NCBI GenBank assembly: GCA_019408975.1
Contig: DXVA01000006.1
Span: 1 to 9,291 of the forward strand
Length of the DNA: 9,291 nucleotides
DNA from: Lentisphaeria bacterium
Lineage (GTDB): Bacteria; Verrucomicrobiota; Lentisphaeria; Victivallales; UBA1829
Direction of reading: 5' to 3'
Shown here one piece after another: positions 1 through 6,076 of the stretch. The first letter of the stretch is position 1, and each line of letters opens with the position of its first letter. The notes under the pieces were generated by a model. That model was not told where the DNA came from. It did not search any database and saw only the letters and a program-made list of their open reading frames with translations. The position numbers and the translations under genes were made by a program.

Positions 1-969
1 CTGACAATACTTCCTGAAACATTTTATGCAATCCAGTTTCGGCTGAAAAACCCTTTTTATTTTACAATAGGGCCCCGTCAGCTCCGGATAGGTCGGCCCG
101 AAAAATGCCAGAACCTTTGTCCCTGCCGCCGCTGCAATATGCATGGGACCGCTGTCGTTGAAGATCAGAAGATCCGTCATGCGAATCAGCTCGACGAGTT
201 CTCCGAGATCTGTTTTGCCGCAGAGATCCAGCACCTCGGCCCCGTTTCCCAGTGACTCTTTCAGCCTTCCCGCAAGTTCTTTTTCCGCAGGCGACCCGAG
301 CAGCAGAAACGAAACCCGTTTCCTCTTTTCCGCAATCCCACGTATTATTTCTGCAAAGAACTCCGGCGGCCATTGCTTTGTCACCCATCTGGCTCCCGGT
401 GCGACCGCAATCCATAGAGTGTCGGTTTTCCGCGTGAATCCCTCCTTTGCCAGAAGTTTTTCCGCTTTTTCTTTCTGCTCCGGCAGTACCGGAAGCTCGA
501 AATACGGATCAGCCTCCGCCACGCCGGGAATCTGCCGGATCATTTCACAGTTGCGCTCCACAGCATGAAAGACATCCGGCGGACAGGAAAGTTTCCTGCT
601 GTAACAGAGCTTTGCGAGGTTTTCCTTTACGTGGTCCGGACCGTAATATTCCGGCGCCTTTGCAAGGCGCGCCACCAGTGCGCTCCGCATAAGCCCCTGG
701 AGATCGATCACCGCGTCATAATTGTTTTTCCGTATTTCTCTGCGGAGGGAGAAAAACTCCGGGAAGAAAGAGTTCAGCTTTCCCAGTTCTTTCCGGCGGA
801 AAAGAATTCTGCGGCCGATTCCGGGCATGTAGTCGAGAAGTCCCGCAAAAGCGGGGTTGACCACCCAGTCCATAACTGCTCCGGGATATGCTTTGCGCAG
901 TGCTTCAACCGCGGGAAATGCATGGAGAATGTCACCCAGGCTGCTGGGCTTGACGATAAGAAATCTCAT
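1..969 (-). CDS. GT9 family glycosyltransferase, heptosyltransferase I (WaaC)-like; 3' end cut by window edge
   Basis: I translated this frame by hand; it is open for 323 codons and runs off the left edge without a stop. The start reads MRFLIVKPSSLGDILHAFPA, which matches the N-terminus of heptosyltransferases (WaaC begins MRVLIVKTSSMGDVLH), with the catalytic-base Asp at residue 13. A central stretch, NYDAVIDLQGLMRSAL, is also WaaC-like. The donor-binding DSGPMH motif is at residues 272-277, followed by an FFGPT stretch. The end of the visible part has a Cys cluster (C314, C317, C322) of the kind seen in many GT9 proteins. Members transfer ADP-heptose or related sugars to the lipid A-proximal core at the inner face of the cytoplasmic membrane. 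The ATG has an AGAGGAA ribosome site a few bases upstream. It follows the metallophosphoesterase by 22 bases. The family is clear; the exact sugar and acceptor are inferred only. Roughly 20-40 C-terminal residues are probably outside the window. Confidence 0.9.
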   Translation of the reverse strand, partial: MRFLIVKPSSLGDILHAFPAVEALRKAYPGAVMDWVVNPAFAGLLDYMPGIGRRILFRRKELGKLNSFFPEFFSLRREIRKNNYDAVIDLQGLMRSALVARLAKAPEYYGPDHVKENLAKLCYSRKLSCPPDVFHAVERNCEMIRQIPGVAEADPYFELPVLPEQKEKAEKLLAKEGFTRKTDTLWIAVAPGARWVTKQWPPEFFAEIIRGIAEKRKRVSFLLLGSPAEKELAGRLKESLGNGAEVLDLCGKTDLGELVELIRMTDLLIFNDSGPMHIAAAAGTKVLAFFGPTYPELTGPYCKIKRVFQPKLDCIKCFRKYCQ

Positions 970-991
970 GTTCCTCTGGCTCTGCACCGGA

Positions 992-1801
992 TCAGCTCCC
1001 GCGTTCAAGGCGCGAGGCAAGTCTTTCCGGAAGCTGGGCTGCGAGGATCTTTTCCTGAGTCGTTCTGATGTCATAAGGCAGGCGATACCTTGTGACGCGT
1101 CTTTCATCCGAGTCGTAAACGGCGAAAGAAGCACGCGGGTCCTTGTTCCTCGGCTGTCCGATGCTTCCGACGTTCAAAAGATATTTATAGCCTGTGAGAA
1201 GCTCCACTTCAATGGAATCCGCCTCATTCGGATTGATGATTGCGCCTTCTTCCGGCCTGGCGACCCATTCCCGGATTTCATCTATCTGCCGCTCAGAATG
1301 GAGAGTGATGGGTTTCTTGCAGAACCCGACCGGCACATGAGAGTGTCCGCAGAAACAGACCTGCGTGAACTGATAGGCGAAATTGTCCGCCGCATGATGA
1401 ACGTCGAAAATATATCCCCATGCATCCGGACTGTCGAGCGTGGCATGCACTGCAGTGATGGAGGTCCCTTTGACAGTGAGGCGCATCGGGAGGGAGGAGA
1501 GCCATGCCCGGTCCTCGTAGGTAAGCTGTGCCTTGGTCCAGAGAACCGCGGTTCTCGCGTGCGGATTGAACCCTTCCATGACCTCGTCATTATTGGACGC
1601 ATACTCGTCGTGATTGCCCTTGACGACACCGGCAAGCGGGAGGGTGCGGATGATATCCAGACATTCCTTCGGATTTGCATTATAGCCGACAATATCACCC
1701 AGACAGATATATTGATCCACTTCAAGTTCTCTGCATTTCTGCAAAACGGTTGTAAAAGCCTCCAGGTTTCCGTGAATGTCACTTAATATCGCGTACTTCA
1801 T
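992..1801 (-). CDS. Calcineurin-like metallophosphoesterase (YfcE/ApaH-like superfamily)
   Basis: A 269-residue cytoplasmic protein with the full two-metal phosphoesterase signature. The metal ligands appear as D8 and H10 (SDIHGN), D36 (GDIVGY), N63 with catalytic H64 (GNHDEY), H119 (VHAT), and H153 and H155 (GHSHVP). NVGSIGQPR at 210-218 is the closing motif typical of the Metallophos_2 branch. About 50 residues lie between GHSHVP and NVGS, longer than in compact YfcE-type enzymes; this probably forms an extra loop or lid. There is no signal peptide or membrane segment. The family cleaves phosphomono- or phosphodiesters or dinucleoside polyphosphates; the substrate here cannot be read from the sequence. 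The ATG at 1801 starts directly with the first beta strand, so it is well supported, although its ribosome site (AGAAAGA) is weak. The downstream GT9 gene starts 22 bases after the TGA stop, suggesting one transcript but not proving a shared pathway. Confidence 0.93.
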   Translation of the reverse strand: MKYAILSDIHGNLEAFTTVLQKCRELEVDQYICLGDIVGYNANPKECLDIIRTLPLAGVVKGNHDEYASNNDEVMEGFNPHARTAVLWTKAQLTYEDRAWLSSLPMRLTVKGTSITAVHATLDSPDAWGYIFDVHHAADNFAYQFTQVCFCGHSHVPVGFCKKPITLHSERQIDEIREWVARPEEGAIINPNEADSIEVELLTGYKYLLNVGSIGQPRNKDPRASFAVYDSDERRVTRYRLPYDIRTTQEKILAAQLPERLASRLERGS

Positions 1802-1843
1802 CTCAAATCTTTCTGTATCCCTGACTGTTTTAAGGTCACTTTA

Positions 1844-1877
1844 TTCATAAAATACATCAACAGTATAATGTTATGAA
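1844..1877. repeat. Short inverted repeat TTCATAA / TTATGAA in the intergenic gap
   Basis: Seven-base arms at 1844-1850 and 1871-1877 are perfect reverse complements separated by 20 bases. They lie at and just downstream of the candidate minus-strand -10. The spacing could suit a dimeric regulator, but the region is very AT-rich and such a repeat can arise by chance. Confidence 0.25.
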
Positions 1878-1904
1878 ATATATCCATAATTTAGTAAATC
1901 GCAA
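1877..1904 (-). promoter_or_regulatory. Candidate sigma-70-type promoter for the metallophosphoesterase-GT9 unit
   Basis: On the minus strand, TTGCGA (1904-1899) and TATATT (1882-1877) are separated by 16 bases and lie about 75 bases upstream of the ATG at 1801. They match the -35 and -10 consensus at 4/6 and 5/6. A second possible -10, TATACT, lies a few bases further down. The gap is AT-rich, so chance matches are likely. The -35 overlaps one arm of the hairpin at 1903-1929. Confidence 0.3.
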
Positions 1905-1936
1905 GCCGGATATTGTTTGAATCCGGCTTTTTTTTA
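1903..1936 (+). terminator. Intrinsic terminator-like hairpin with T-tract on the plus strand
   Basis: AAGCCGGAT (1903-1911) and ATCCGGCTT (1921-1929) form a perfect 9-bp stem around a 9-base loop. An uninterrupted run of nine T (1928-1936) begins in the last two stem bases. This is a textbook Rho-independent terminator for plus-strand transcription. All genes here are on the minus strand. Read in that direction the same stem is preceded by A residues and followed by TTGCGATTT, a poor U-tract. It may still act at the end of the upstream cassette, whose last stop is at 1983, but the sequence favours the plus orientation. Confidence 0.6.
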
Positions 1937-1982
1937 TCCGGTAGCAGGGACATTGCGGAAGACTGTATGCCGATGGGAGTAT

Positions 1983-2693
1983 TTATTTCAGGCGGCGCAG
2001 ATACAGCGTGCCGCGGGAGGTGCCCGCCTTTTCATCCGGCATGGTTCCGATGATCATCATTTCAGAACCGTCATTCCTCAAAAAGATATCGCCGGATGCG
2101 GCGGAAGATGCCGCCTCTCCCGCACTTTTCCAACCGTCCGACCGCAATGCTTTGAGCAGGTCCGAGAGAACGGATTGTTTGTCATAGGGGCTCTTGAATG
2201 TCCCGTAAACGGATTTTCTTGCCGGAAACTTCATGACTGTGACAGGAGTCGCTCCGGGAGGAAGCGGCAGTTCGGATGGCCACGGCACCGATGTGTCAAG
2301 ACCTGTCCGGGGGATGTCCATCGTAAACTGGACAATAGTATCTTTGCCGTCGAAACCGACAAGGAAAATTCTTCTGCGAAAACCGTTTTCAAGGGGAATT
2401 TCCAAAAGGACGGAATTGGAATTGATCGCCATCGGCGCATCAGGATATTTTATCCGAAGCAGCCGAAGCGCGTCTTTCAGCGTCCGGTCTGCCAGTGCGA
2501 CGCCCATTTCCATGTTGCGTCCGTTGATGATGATCTTTTCCTGCCAGAGCTTCTGCGGTTCCAGAATATCCGTTGCACTGTCTCCTTTCGCAGATGCGGG
2601 CGAGCTCCCGCGGAACGGCCATAATGAAAAAATATCCGCGCGGAGTGAAAAAAAAGACAGAAATAAAATGACCGACAGTACAAACAACCGCAT
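1983..2693 (-). CDS. Secreted protein of unknown function, last gene of the ABC-2 cassette
   Basis: A 236-residue protein I do not recognise as a named family. Residues 1-19 form a signal peptide: Arg at position 2, a hydrophobic core from about 3 to 17, then a likely cleavage after A19 (SLRA|D). There is no lipobox Cys, so it is probably soluble in the periplasm or exported. The mature protein seems to have two alpha/beta halves, roughly 50-130 and 136-236. The second half runs LPLPPGA (142-148), then GTFKSPYDKQSVLSDLLKAL, then DGW (186-188), then short strands. This layout resembles small secreted modules in which a Pro-Gly-Ala turn is followed by a helix ending in GW, but that is a loose impression. 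An AGAGGGG ribosome site precedes the ATG. It begins 28 bases after the second permease and ends before a 181-base gap. Position suggests an extracytoplasmic partner of the transporter. Confidence 0.8.
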   Translation of the reverse strand: MRLFVLSVILFLSFFSLRADIFSLWPFRGSSPASAKGDSATDILEPQKLWQEKIIINGRNMEMGVALADRTLKDALRLLRIKYPDAPMAINSNSVLLEIPLENGFRRRIFLVGFDGKDTIVQFTMDIPRTGLDTSVPWPSELPLPPGATPVTVMKFPARKSVYGTFKSPYDKQSVLSDLLKALRSDGWKSAGEAASSAASGDIFLRNDGSEMMIIGTMPDEKAGTSRGTLYLRRLK

Positions 2694-2721
2694 GAAACCG
2701 CCCCTCTTTTAGAAATCAGGT

Positions 2722-3525
2722 TCAGAGATCGGAACTCTTGGAGAAGTCTCTGGTTTCAAGCCTGCCGACAGCGACGGCAAGAAAAATAGCCGCAAGGCTG
2801 AAAGAATAGATCAGCAGCATGATGAAGACCAGTCCGAACATCTTGAAATCCTGAAAATAGAAGATAAAATTCGGGAAGAAATAATACAGGACGAAAATGA
2901 CGCCGCCGGCTGCGCCCGCAATCCCTTTCGGAAGCATTGCCATCGCAATCGGAATGAAGCTGAATGAAAGGGAGAATACGAGGTAAAAGAATGAAACGAT
3001 CATTGCCGCCAGTTCACCCGTGAAACAGGAAATCATGATGATCATTGCGCAGTAGGGAATGAATGCCAGAAGCAGATAAAGCTGTTTCAGCATCAGCATC
3101 ATCGAATACAGTTCCTTTGTGTTGATGTAATGGGTTACATAAATAACCGCTTCGGAGATGACGAAGAGGCAGGCGCAGACAATGAGCATACCGAAATATT
3201 TTCCAAGCATATAATCAATTTTCCTGATCGGCTTGGAGAGGATGATGAGAATCAGGTCGGAGGAAATGTCTCTCGGAATTTCAGACGCCCCGAGGAATCC
3301 TCCCAGAACCGCACAGACGATGAACATCACGAACGAGGCGGACAGTAACGGCTGTGAACTGCGCCCGGCATCCAGCACCTGCGCAAAAATGGAATCTCCG
3401 GAGACCTGCTGCGTCAGAGGATCGAGGTCCGCCATGAAATAGGATATCACCAGAGTAATGGAAAGGAAAATAAAGAATGCCGGTTCCTTCATCCGCTTGA
3501 TACTGAGCAAAGTAATTGCAAACAT
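2722..3525 (-). CDS. ABC-2 type transporter permease (second permease of the cassette)
   Basis: A 267-residue integral membrane protein with about six hydrophobic segments (approximately 15-31, 60-80, 108-132, 147-168, 170-198 and 205-252, the last probably holding more than one helix). Between the second and third segments, residues 82-112 carry EIPR, then L, then SKP, then Y..GK..G. The same pattern occurs at the same spacing in the other permease of this cassette (residues 72-102), so the two are homologous. PN at 218-219 also matches PN at 193-194 of its partner. The region between TM1 and TM2 is a moderately long, polar extracytoplasmic loop. The start ATG overlaps the stop of the preceding gene as TAATG, indicating translational coupling, with AAAGGA upstream. 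It probably pairs with the first permease and the single ATPase in the inner membrane. The substrate is unknown. Confidence 0.88.
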   Translation of the reverse strand: MFAITLLSIKRMKEPAFFIFLSITLVISYFMADLDPLTQQVSGDSIFAQVLDAGRSSQPLLSASFVMFIVCAVLGGFLGASEIPRDISSDLILIILSKPIRKIDYMLGKYFGMLIVCACLFVISEAVIYVTHYINTKELYSMMLMLKQLYLLLAFIPYCAMIIMISCFTGELAAMIVSFFYLVFSLSFSFIPIAMAMLPKGIAGAAGGVIFVLYYFFPNFIFYFQDFKMFGLVFIMLLIYSFSLAAIFLAVAVGRLETRDFSKSSDL

Positions 3526-4256
3526 TATTTTTTATCCTTTCCCGCAGCATTCATTTTTTCCATTTCCTCCTGCATCATGAATTCCGTAATCGAGGGACAA
3601 AGCCTGCTTTCATCATACAGAGCTTCGGCTTTTTCTTCAATGTCACGGAACTCGAAACGCCCTGCGATTCTTGATATTTCCGTATAAAGAACGGAATAAT
3701 CCCTGAATTCAGGCTTCATTTCCAGCAACGGTCTCAGGAAATCCAGACGGTCTTTCCACGTGATTTTCTTTCTGAGGTCATTCAGGCGATTCAAGCCGAG
3801 CGCCCAGATGTTGAACTGATACTGCTGTGGAAACTTCCTGAGATAAGCCTGATATTCCGGAATGGAAATCTTCCTGGGATTTTCTTCATTCAGAAGATAA
3901 TAGGCAAAAGCAGGAGCGGATTCCGGTTTGTCCGCGTAATGGCTGCGCACATCCCAGAGAATCTTTTCTTTTTCCTCCGGATCACGGGTATAAATGCCGA
4001 GGGAAACCATTGCGGCGAGTTTTTCTTCTTCCGTTTCTGCCGCAGCAAGATCATTCAGCATCTCTGTCCGTGTGATACGGTAAGTGATCAGATCGCGAAT
4101 GGATTCAGGCAGTTCATTGAGAATGGAATCAATCTTCACTTTCTGAGGATTGATATTAGCTACCGCCGCTTCCCGCAGAACTGCCTCGGATAGAAAATAA
4201 AGCAAAAAGACCGGTACGATTGTGAAAATCAAACCGATCTTTTTTTTCTGTGTCAT
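3525..4256 (-). CDS. Membrane-anchored helical (TPR-like) protein of unknown function
   Basis: A 243-residue protein without a recognised family. It begins MTQKKK followed by one hydrophobic segment (about 7-22). By the positive-inside rule the N-terminus is cytoplasmic and the rest extracytoplasmic. No clear cleavage site follows, so an uncleaved anchor is favoured over a secreted form. The remainder is charged and helix-rich, with paired-helix spacing suggestive of degenerate TPR or HAT repeats (for example LAAMVSLGIYTRD and FNIWALGLNRLND), but no repeat matches the consensus well. The C-terminus is Lys-rich (NAAGKDKK). It lies between the zinc-ribbon protein (23 bases upstream) and the second permease, which it overlaps by one base (TAATG). 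The ribosome site is weak (GCAGAGT), so translation may depend on coupling. It is likely an accessory of the ABC-2 transporter. Confidence 0.8.
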   Translation of the reverse strand: MTQKKKIGLIFTIVPVFLLYFLSEAVLREAAVANINPQKVKIDSILNELPESIRDLITYRITRTEMLNDLAAAETEEEKLAAMVSLGIYTRDPEEKEKILWDVRSHYADKPESAPAFAYYLLNEENPRKISIPEYQAYLRKFPQQYQFNIWALGLNRLNDLRKKITWKDRLDFLRPLLEMKPEFRDYSVLYTEISRIAGRFEFRDIEEKAEALYDESRLCPSITEFMMQEEMEKMNAAGKDKK

Positions 4257-4279
4257 AAGTATGACTCTGCCAGTTCAGG

Positions 4280-5260
4280 TTATTTGTTCTTGGTGCCGCA
4301 GTCGGCGCAATAGCTGCCGCCGGTCAGTACCTTCTGACAAGTCTTGCAGGTTCCCCAGACTGCAACCTTGGTTCCGCAGGATGTGCAGAACTTCGCTCCG
4401 GCAGGGGTCGGGGTAATGCAGTTCGGGCAGAGATGATTGTCGGCAAGAACTTCCTGCTGAACTTTTGCGATGAGAGCCAGAGTTTCCGGAAGGGGCTTGA
4501 TCGGATTGCCGTCATAGTCAACCGGGTTCTTGGCGTTCTGAGCCGCTTTGAGAAGACGGGATTCCAGATCCGGAATGGAGCTGGTCTCTACGATCGTGCC
4601 TTCAAAAGAGCCTTTCTTGGAGGCTTTCCATTCATCATAAAGGACGGAAAGCGTCGCATAGTATTCATCAATTTTCTTGTCTGCTTCCGCTTTGGCTTTC
4701 GCCTTGGCTCTGATGTAGCTGCTCACCACATAAGGTTCAGGCTGGGAGGAACGCTGCATCGCCATTCTGAAATATTTCGCTGCCTGAGTGTAATCCGGCT
4801 TTGAAAGAATGTTGTTGGGGTCATTCTGATCGACGATTGTGCGGGAAAGCAGGAACCCTGCATTAAAGGGAAGCTTGGAATTGTTTTTCAGGTATTCATT
4901 GTCGCAAGCCTTCTTCAGGAATTCAATTGCTTTCTGGGGGTCGGCGTTGCTCATGCAGAGAACACCGCTCTGATACATTTCCTCAAAGTTCGGATCATAG
5001 GCAATGATCTTTTCGAGCATGGCGGAAATTTTATCGACATTCTTCGTGTCGATAGTGTCCATGCCGCCGGCGACATTGATGAAGCGCATCCATGCAACGT
5101 CCGCCATGATCTTGTGAAGACCGGCAATCGGGGCTTTGGTGAGTTCTCCCTTTTCGATCGAAATTTCTTTCTGCATGGGAGTCAGGATATTGGCAAGATA
5201 GGATGCTGCGAGAAGTGCGACAACCATTACCACGACACGGATAAGAGTATCTTTTTTCAT
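4280..5260 (-). CDS. Membrane-anchored TPR-like protein with C-terminal double zinc ribbon
   Basis: A 326-residue protein counted from the ATG at 5260. I chose this start because AAGGGTG (5276-5270) sits about 9 bases upstream of it. A GTG at 5272, four codons earlier, has no room for a ribosome site. One hydrophobic segment (about 6-26) follows MKKD. Residues about 50-260 are helical, with TPR-like pairs such as KISAMLEKIIAYDPNFEEMY and QKAIEFLKKACD, and an AKAKAKAEA helix. The opening ADVAWMR resembles the A-D-x-x-W-x-R motif I associate with TPR proteins found beside ABC-2 transporters in PVC and related bacteria; this is recollection. The last 49 residues hold eight Cys as CPNC-x10-CTSC and CKTC-x9-CADC (C278, C281, C292, C295, C305, C308, C318, C321), a double zinc-ribbon pattern. 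It starts 17 bases after the first permease. Positive-inside charge predicts the ribbons face the periplasm, which is odd. Role unknown. Confidence 0.88.
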   Translation of the reverse strand: MKKDTLIRVVVMVVALLAASYLANILTPMQKEISIEKGELTKAPIAGLHKIMADVAWMRFINVAGGMDTIDTKNVDKISAMLEKIIAYDPNFEEMYQSGVLCMSNADPQKAIEFLKKACDNEYLKNNSKLPFNAGFLLSRTIVDQNDPNNILSKPDYTQAAKYFRMAMQRSSQPEPYVVSSYIRAKAKAKAEADKKIDEYYATLSVLYDEWKASKKGSFEGTIVETSSIPDLESRLLKAAQNAKNPVDYDGNPIKPLPETLALIAKVQQEVLADNHLCPNCITPTPAGAKFCTSCGTKVAVWGTCKTCQKVLTGGSYCADCGTKNK

Positions 5261-5277
5261 AGTAGCTTTCACCCTTA

Positions 5278-6009
5278 TTACTTAATGTCTTTGACTTTGA
5301 AGAAGAGACTTGTAAGCATCAGCGCGAAAATCGCGAATGCAATTCCCCACAGCGTGACAAGCCCGACATAGGACCACGGAATATCGGCATGATAAACCGC
5401 CTGTGCTCTGAAGTTGAAAAGGTCCAGATTCGGAAGGATGCCTCCGTAGAGCAGCGGAACTTTCTGGAGAACTCCGACGGAGTAGGAGAACCAGATTGCG
5501 ATGATCGTAAGAACCGGAGCGACAACTTCCGGGAAGAGCGTTGCAAAGAAAACACCGATTGCAGCCATCGGGATGATGCTTAGGATCTGGAGAAGCTGTG
5601 CCTGGAACATCGGAAGAGCGATGGACTCGGAGAATGTGTAGGAGAAAATCACGAAAGAACCGAACGTGATCAGCGCGCAGATCACGATCGCCGCGAAAGA
5701 GATGCCGATCAGCTTGCCTGCAAGATACTGGGTTCTGCCGAGGGATTTCGTCAGCAGAGTGGATGCCACTCCCTGTCTGAGTTCACGCGGGATCTCGAAT
5801 GTGATCGAGATTACTACCAGTGCGGCTGCCACCGCATTCAACGCCAATGACACGTCGATCATCAACGGTTTGTGCTGCCCCATCGAAAGAACCTCGTACA
5901 ACGCGGCGCTTCCGATCAGAATCCAGACGCACAGAATTAAGAAGTACACTACCTTCATTCGCAGAATGTTTTTCCACGTTCCGCTTGCGATTGCCATGAT
6001 CTCACTCAT
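5278..6009 (-). CDS. ABC-2 type transporter permease (first permease of the cassette)
   Basis: A 243-residue inner-membrane protein with about six hydrophobic segments (roughly 20-40, 52-70, 99-123, 138-158, 160-183 and 213-236). This is the usual layout of the ABC-2 membrane domain. The cytoplasmic loop between segments two and three holds EIPRE (72-76), then L, TKS, Y95, GK (98-99) and G102. The other permease repeats this loop at identical spacing; in the family it is thought to contact the ATPase. ILPNLDLFNF (191-200) precedes the last segment. AAGGGAG lies 9 bases before the ATG at 6009, supporting this start over the Met four codons later. It follows the ATPase gene by 67 bases and is followed by the zinc-ribbon protein after 17 bases. 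No substrate-specific feature is visible. ABC-2 systems export polysaccharides, lipids, drugs or proteins, so the cargo stays open. Confidence 0.9.
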   Translation of the reverse strand: MSEIMAIASGTWKNILRMKVVYFLILCVWILIGSAALYEVLSMGQHKPLMIDVSLALNAVAAALVVISITFEIPRELRQGVASTLLTKSLGRTQYLAGKLIGISFAAIVICALITFGSFVIFSYTFSESIALPMFQAQLLQILSIIPMAAIGVFFATLFPEVVAPVLTIIAIWFSYSVGVLQKVPLLYGGILPNLDLFNFRAQAVYHADIPWSYVGLVTLWGIAFAIFALMLTSLFFKVKDIK

Positions 6010-6076
6010 CTTGACACGCTCCCTTAGTTATTTTTTGTTAGATTAATCCCTGCCTGTTGATAAATATAGCATCCAC

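Noticed and set aside
62..415. Minus-strand open frame of 117 residues
   Set aside because: It is out of frame with the GT9 gene, which is open through the same region and carries the DSGPMH motif there.
857..1786. Plus-strand open frame of 309 residues
   Set aside because: It lies opposite the metallophosphoesterase and GT9 genes, whose motifs are unmistakable. Its translation shows no domain, and antisense open frames are expected at this base composition.
2233..2712. Plus-strand open frame of 159 residues
   Set aside because: It is opposite the secreted protein, whose signal peptide and ribosome site support the minus strand. No recognisable domain.
4560..4740. AKAKAKAEA stretch as a possible repeat expansion
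   Set aside because: It is short and consistent with a charged helix, and the DNA is not a clean tandem repeat.
5261..5272. GTG start at 5272 for the zinc-ribbon protein
   Set aside because: The AAGGGTG ribosome site overlaps this GTG and is correctly spaced for the ATG at 5260.
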